DNA from: Erwinia aphidicola
GTDB lineage: Bacteria; Pseudomonadota; Gammaproteobacteria; Enterobacterales; Enterobacteriaceae
Direction: 5' to 3'
NCBI RefSeq assembly: GCF_014773485.1
Contig: NZ_JACXBP010000013.1
Location: 1 to 64,000, forward strand
DNA: 64,000 bases
Below, one piece after another: positions 60,151-64,000 of the stretch. The notes beneath the pieces were generated by a model. That model did not search any database. It was given only the letters and a program-made list of their open reading frames with translations, and had not been told where the DNA came from. A program made the position numbers and the translations under genes. Positions within the stretch are counted from its first letter, which is position 1. Each line of letters opens with the position of its first letter.

Positions 60151-61281
60151 TCAGGAGAAATAGCTCAGCAGCGAACCGATCACCGTTTTCTGATTGTTAT
60201 CAGAGAGGTTATAGAACAGCGGCAGGCGCAGCAGGCGCTCACTCTCGGTCTGGGTTGCACGATCGGTACCGTGGAAGCGGCCAAAACGCAGACCGGCAGG
60301 AGAGCTGTGCAGCGGAATGTAGTGGAAGACCGCGAGGATCTCGGCCTCTTTCAGCCAGGAGATCAGCGCGCTGCGGTCATCCTGGTCGCGCAGCTTGAGG
60401 TAAAACATATGCGCATTGTGTTCGCAGTTTGCCGGGATGACGGGCAGCTCGATGCGCCCGCGTGCCGCTAAGGGCTGCAGGGCATCATGATAGTTCTGCC
60501 ACAGCCGCAGGCGCTGCTGGTTGATGCGCTCTGCCGACTCCAGCTGTGCCCAGAGATACGCGGCCTGCAAATCGGCCATCAGATAGCTGGAACCGATATC
60601 GCGCCAGGTGTACTTATCCACCTGACCACGGAAAAACTGGCTGCGGTTGGTGCCTTTCTCGCGAACGATCTCTGCACGCTCGACCAGCGAGGCATCGTTG
60701 ACCAGCGTCGCCCCACCTTCGCCACCCGCAGTGTAGTTTTTGGTTTCATGAAAGCTGAAGCAGCCGATATGCCCAATGCTGCCAAGCGCGCGACCTTTAT
60801 AGGTCGACATGACTCCCTGTGCAGCATCCTCCACCACCCACAGCTGGTGCTTTTTCGCCAGCGCCATAATGGTGTCCATCTCGCAGGCCACGCCCGCATA
60901 GTGCACCGGCACAATCGCTTTAGTCTTATCGGTGATCGCCGCCTCAATCAGGCTCTCATCGATATTCATGGTATCCGGGCGCACGTCGACAAAGACGATG
61001 GTCGCCCCACGCAGCACAAAGGCATTGGCCGTCGAAACAAAGGTGTAGCTCGGCATGATCACTTCATCACCGGGCTGAATATCAATCAGGATCGCTGCCA
61101 TTTCGAGCGAAGCGGTGCAGGAAGGAGTGAGCAGCACTTTACGACTGGCGAAGCGCTGCTCCATCCACTGCTGGCAGCGACGGGTAAAACCGCCATCGCC
61201 GCACAGCTTGCCGCTGCCCATGGCCGACTGCATATATTCAAGTTCAGTTCCCACCACCGGCGGCGCATTAAACGGAATCAT
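60151..61281 (-). CDS. wecE: dTDP-4-amino-4,6-dideoxygalactose transaminase
   Basis: WecE (RffA) forms dTDP-4-amino-4,6-dideoxy-galactose, the precursor of Fuc4NAc. The 376-residue PLP aminotransferase has PSYTFVSTANAFVLRGA, the PLP-contacting VEDAAQGV and the Schiff-base Lys in FHETKNYTAGGEGG (near residue 181). Length equals E. coli. The start overlaps the wecD stop. Its substrate comes from RffG/RffH-type enzymes, which are not in this operon. Confidence 0.96.
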   Translation of the reverse strand: MIPFNAPPVVGTELEYMQSAMGSGKLCGDGGFTRRCQQWMEQRFASRKVLLTPSCTASLEMAAILIDIQPGDEVIMPSYTFVSTANAFVLRGATIVFVDVRPDTMNIDESLIEAAITDKTKAIVPVHYAGVACEMDTIMALAKKHQLWVVEDAAQGVMSTYKGRALGSIGHIGCFSFHETKNYTAGGEGGATLVNDASLVERAEIVREKGTNRSQFFRGQVDKYTWRDIGSSYLMADLQAAYLWAQLESAERINQQRLRLWQNYHDALQPLAARGRIELPVIPANCEHNAHMFYLKLRDQDDRSALISWLKEAEILAVFHYIPLHSSPAGLRFGRFHGTDRATQTESERLLRLPLFYNLSDNNQKTVIGSLLSYFS

Positions 61282-61973
61282 GGTGTTTCCCTGTATAACC
61301 AGTATGCGGTGCGTTCAATCACGCCGCCGCAGCGAAGATAAAGACGCAGCGCAGCGAGGTTGCCCAGCTGCGTGGCGACGTGAAGTCGTGTCAGGCGGCG
61401 TGCGCGGCACCAGTCGTTCGCCGCATTCATCAACCGCTGGCCGATGCCCAGCCCCTGAGCCGCAGGTAATACCGCCAGCAGGCCAATGCGCGCGGTGCCG
61501 TCATCCAGCTCACGCAGGGAGACAAAGCCCTGCATATTACCCTGCTCATCCACCGCCAACAGGCACTGATGATCAAAGGTGCCGCGCACCGCGTTTTCCA
61601 CCCACTGCGCATAGAAGCGTCCGCTGTCGCCGGATGCATACCACGGGGCACGAAAACGGCTAAAGGTGAATGCTTCTTCCGCGGCCTTGCGCAGCGCCGG
61701 GATATGTTCCGCGCGCGCAATACGCACGCCGGTTGGGCGCTCCACCGGCGTGATGCCCAACACGCAGTCCGCTTCCCCTTCCACCAGGCGAAAACCGAGC
61801 GCGCTGAGCGCATCCAGCTCTGCGCTCTGCTGCGTCAGCACCTTGACCTGCACCAGCGGCCAGTCGTCGAGCTGAACGCTATCCAGCTGATGCTCACCGC
61901 CCAGCTCCAGCAGCGCACTCTGCCGGTTAAAGAACCTGTTCTCCCAGAGGAGGGGTTTAAGCGTGCCGTTCAC
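61278..61973 (-). CDS. wecD: dTDP-fucosamine acetyltransferase
   Basis: WecD (RffC) acetylates dTDP-4-amino-fucose with acetyl-CoA. The 231-residue GNAT protein has the family block SRFRAPWYASGDSGRFYAQW (near residue 110) and NAVRGTFDHQCLL. The acetyl-CoA loop is LPAAQGLGIGQRLM, the Q-x-x-G-x-G/A motif. C-terminal ATQLGNLAALRLYLRCG and YWLYR match. The N-terminal third is poorly conserved, as in relatives. It follows wecC by 12 bp, with no rffG/rffH between. Confidence 0.93.
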   Translation of the reverse strand: MNGTLKPLLWENRFFNRQSALLELGGEHQLDSVQLDDWPLVQVKVLTQQSAELDALSALGFRLVEGEADCVLGITPVERPTGVRIARAEHIPALRKAAEEAFTFSRFRAPWYASGDSGRFYAQWVENAVRGTFDHQCLLAVDEQGNMQGFVSLRELDDGTARIGLLAVLPAAQGLGIGQRLMNAANDWCRARRLTRLHVATQLGNLAALRLYLRCGGVIERTAYWLYRETP

Positions 61974-61985
61974 AGCTCGAATCTC

Positions 61986-63248
61986 TCATCGCCATACTCC
62001 TTTGGTATCCACAACCCACGGCTGGTTTACACTGGCGGGATCGATGGCTTTAAACTGACGGTGATCGACCAGCAGCACCAGTACATCAGCCTGCTGCAGG
62101 GCGTCATCCAGCGCCACCAGCGTGACGCTTTGCTGCAGCTTCGCGGGCAGCTGCTGCACGTTAGGTTCGACCACCAGCGTGCTGCCCTGATGCCAGTCGG
62201 CGATCAGCTTCGTTACCTGAACGGCCGGGCTTTCACGCAGGTCGTCAATATCGGGCTTGAACGCCAGGCCCAGGCAGGCAATTTTCAGCTCGCTGGCGCG
62301 CTTGTTGCTGCTCATCAGGCAGTCGGCAACCCGGCGCTGCACCTGCTCCAGCACCCAGTGCGGTTTACCGTCATTCACTTCGCGCGCGGTGCGGATCAAC
62401 CGCGCCTGCTCGGGATTTTGCGCCACGATAAACCACGGATCGACGGCGATGCAGTGCCCGCCAACGCCCGGGCCGGGTTGCAGAATGTTCACGCGCGGAT
62501 GGCGGTTGGCGAGACGTATCAGCTCCCAGACGTTGATATCCTGCTCGGCGCAGATCAACGACAGCTCGTTAGCGAAGGCAATATTGACGTCGCGGAAGCT
62601 GTTCTCGGTGAGCTTACACATTTCAGCGGTGCGCGAATTGGTGACCACGCACTCTCCTTCGAGAAAGATATTGTACAGATCGCAGGCGCGCTGCGAGCAG
62701 ACGGCCGTCATACCGCCTATCACACGGTCATTTTTAAACAGCTCAACCATCACCTGACCCGGCAAGACGCGCTCCGGGCAGTAGGCAACCTGAATGTCCG
62801 CCTGCTCACCCGCCTGCTGCGGGAAGCTCAGGTCCGGGCGCGCTGCCGCCAGCCACGCGGCCATCTGCTCGGTAGCCCCCACCGGAGAGGTGGATTCGAG
62901 GATCACCAGATCGCCCTTCTTCAGCACTGGCGCCAGGGACTCTGCCGCCGCCCGGACAAAGGCCATATCCGGCTGATGCTCGCCTTTAAACGGCGTGGGA
63001 ACGGCGATCAGAAATGCATCTGCAGCCTGTGGCTGAGTGGCAGCACGCAAATAGCCGCCCTCGACGGCGGTTTTCACCACGCGGTCGAGGTCCGGCTCAA
63101 CGATATGAATGTCGCCACGATTGATGGTCTCCACCGCGTGCGCATTAATATCGATGCCGATCACCTGCTTCTGGCAGGAAGCAAAGGCCGCGGCAGTGGG
63201 CAGGCCGATGTAGCCCAGCCCGATAACAGAAATGGTGTTGAAACTCAT
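61986..63248 (-). CDS. wecC: UDP-N-acetyl-D-mannosamine dehydrogenase
   Basis: WecC oxidises UDP-ManNAc twice to UDP-ManNAcA with NAD. The 420-residue protein has the N-terminal Rossmann motif VIGLGYIGLPTAAAFA (near residue 9), the catalytic Cys in PGPGVGGHCIAVDPWF (near residue 265), the LTENSFRDVNIAFANEL helix and the C-terminal CLGLAFKPDIDDLRESPA. Its start overlaps the wecB stop by 4 bp. Confidence 0.96.
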   Translation of the reverse strand: MSFNTISVIGLGYIGLPTAAAFASCQKQVIGIDINAHAVETINRGDIHIVEPDLDRVVKTAVEGGYLRAATQPQAADAFLIAVPTPFKGEHQPDMAFVRAAAESLAPVLKKGDLVILESTSPVGATEQMAAWLAAARPDLSFPQQAGEQADIQVAYCPERVLPGQVMVELFKNDRVIGGMTAVCSQRACDLYNIFLEGECVVTNSRTAEMCKLTENSFRDVNIAFANELSLICAEQDINVWELIRLANRHPRVNILQPGPGVGGHCIAVDPWFIVAQNPEQARLIRTAREVNDGKPHWVLEQVQRRVADCLMSSNKRASELKIACLGLAFKPDIDDLRESPAVQVTKLIADWHQGSTLVVEPNVQQLPAKLQQSVTLVALDDALQQADVLVLLVDHRQFKAIDPASVNQPWVVDTKGVWR

Positions 63249-64000
63249 AATGTAATCCGGTTGTGTTTAAGCGCCTGCACAATACGCTGGCAGGCCAGTC
63301 CGTCTCCGTAAGGATTATGTGCGCGGCTCATGGTGTGCCACGCTTCCTCATCGGTAAGTAAACGGTTGACTTCACTGACAATTTTCGCGCCATCGGTGCC
63401 GACCAGCATCACCGTACCGGCAGCAACCGCTTCCGGGCGCTCGGTGGTATCGCGCATCACCAGCACCGGTTTGCCCAGCGACGGCGCTTCTTCCTGAATG
63501 CCACCGGAATCGGTGAGGATCAGCCAGGCGCGGTCCATCAGCCAGACAAACGGCAGGTACTCCTGCGGCTCGATCAGAATAATGTTGTCGATCCCACTCA
63601 AAATGCGGTTAACCGGCTCGCTGACGTTGGGGTTGAGATGCACCGGGTAAACAATCTGCGTATCGGGATGCAGGCGGGCAATTTCCGCCAGCGCATTACA
63701 GATACGCTCAAATCCGTCGCCGAAGCTCTCACGGCGGTGCCCCGTGACCAGAATCATCTTCTTGTCCGCAGCCAGGAATGGATAGCGCGCCGCAAGACTG
63801 TTACGCAATGCATCATCACTCAGCACGCGGTCACGCACCCAGAACAGCGCGTCGATCACCGTATTACCGGTGACGAAAATGCGCTGGGCAGGCAGATTCT
63901 CGCGCAGCAGATTTTGCTGCGAAGTGGTGGTGGGCGTGAAGTGGTAGCTCGCCAGGTGCCCGGTCAGCGTACGGTTGGCTTCTTCCGGCCACGGTGACCA
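63245..64000 (-). CDS. wecB: UDP-N-acetylglucosamine 2-epimerase (partial, 5' part outside window)
   Basis: WecB converts UDP-GlcNAc to UDP-ManNAc. The last 251 codons are present and the frame is open to the window edge, beginning WSPWPEEANRTLTGH. Conserved epimerase blocks follow: VTGNTVIDAL, ILVTGHRRESFG (substrate-binding Arg and His), VYPVHLNPNVSEPV, LTDSGGIQEEAPSLGKPV and RDTTERPEA. The N-terminal third (about 120 residues) is missing because the window ends, not because of truncation. Confidence 0.95.
   Translation of the reverse strand, partial: WSPWPEEANRTLTGHLASYHFTPTTTSQQNLLRENLPAQRIFVTGNTVIDALFWVRDRVLSDDALRNSLAARYPFLAADKKMILVTGHRRESFGDGFERICNALAEIARLHPDTQIVYPVHLNPNVSEPVNRILSGIDNIILIEPQEYLPFVWLMDRAWLILTDSGGIQEEAPSLGKPVLVMRDTTERPEAVAAGTVMLVGTDGAKIVSEVNRLLTDEEAWHTMSRAHNPYGDGLACQRIVQALKHNRITL

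Overview
The window is a chromosomal backbone segment of an Enterobacterales bacterium, most likely in the Erwinia/Pantoea group. Gene content and order follow the E. coli rrsA-hemG to wec (enterobacterial common antigen) region almost throughout, at moderately high GC. No prophage, transposase, integrase or CRISPR array was seen. The differences from E. coli are local. Absent here are rhtC, rarD, cyaY, aslAB, yifK, and rffG/rffH within the ECA operon. Present here are glpTQ, a yehS-like gene, an abrB-family gene, a small-peptide locus and an AT-rich biosynthetic cluster.

Layout. 1-310: leader and P1/P2 promoters of an rRNA operon running left out of the window. 366-4339: hemG, trkH, yigZ, pepQ. 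4482-7941: fadBA with a FadR operator. 7977-11915: fre, ubiD, rfaH, tatD. 11996-16679: tatABC and the ubiquinone genes ubiB, ubiJ, ubiE. 16754-23740: rmuC, udp, dlhH, metE/metR. 23839-27089: yehS-like gene and glpTQ. 27128-34266: yigL, pldB, rhtB, recQ, pldA, yigI, abrB. 34361-34890: a candidate type I toxin-antitoxin locus. 35172-41794: corA with a corL-like leader peptide, then uvrD, yigB, xerC, a DUF484 gene and dapF. 41822-49006: lptM, cyaA, hemCDXY. 49138-54015: the AT-rich cluster. 54186-55529: glmZ sRNA and the tRNA operon Arg-His-Leu-Pro-Pro. 55708-64000: wecG, wzyE, wecF, wzxE, wecE, wecD, wecC and partial wecB.

Two regions stand out. The first is a compact AT-rich cluster between the 3' ends of hemY and glmZ, where E. 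coli has no gene (its aslAB lies on the other side of glmZ). It encodes a ketosynthase, a Cys-less ketosynthase-like partner, an acyl carrier protein, a ketoreductase, a phosphopantetheinyl transferase and a divergent double-hotdog dehydratase. Together these make the minimal set of a highly reducing type II polyketide/fatty-acid synthase. A palindromic CRP site lies between the two transcription units at -41.5 of the inferred operon promoter. There is no acyltransferase, thioesterase or exporter nearby, so the product cannot be predicted.

The second is the yigI/abrB-corA interval. A predicted sRNA on the minus strand ends in a strong terminator, and its 5' end could pair over 22 nt (one mismatch) with a site upstream of a 23-residue hydrophobic peptide gene on the plus strand. 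The plus-strand transcript has its own promoter and an upstream 18-codon hydrophobic ORF. This copies the architecture of tisAB/istR-1 and zor/orz toxin-antitoxin loci but shows different sequences.
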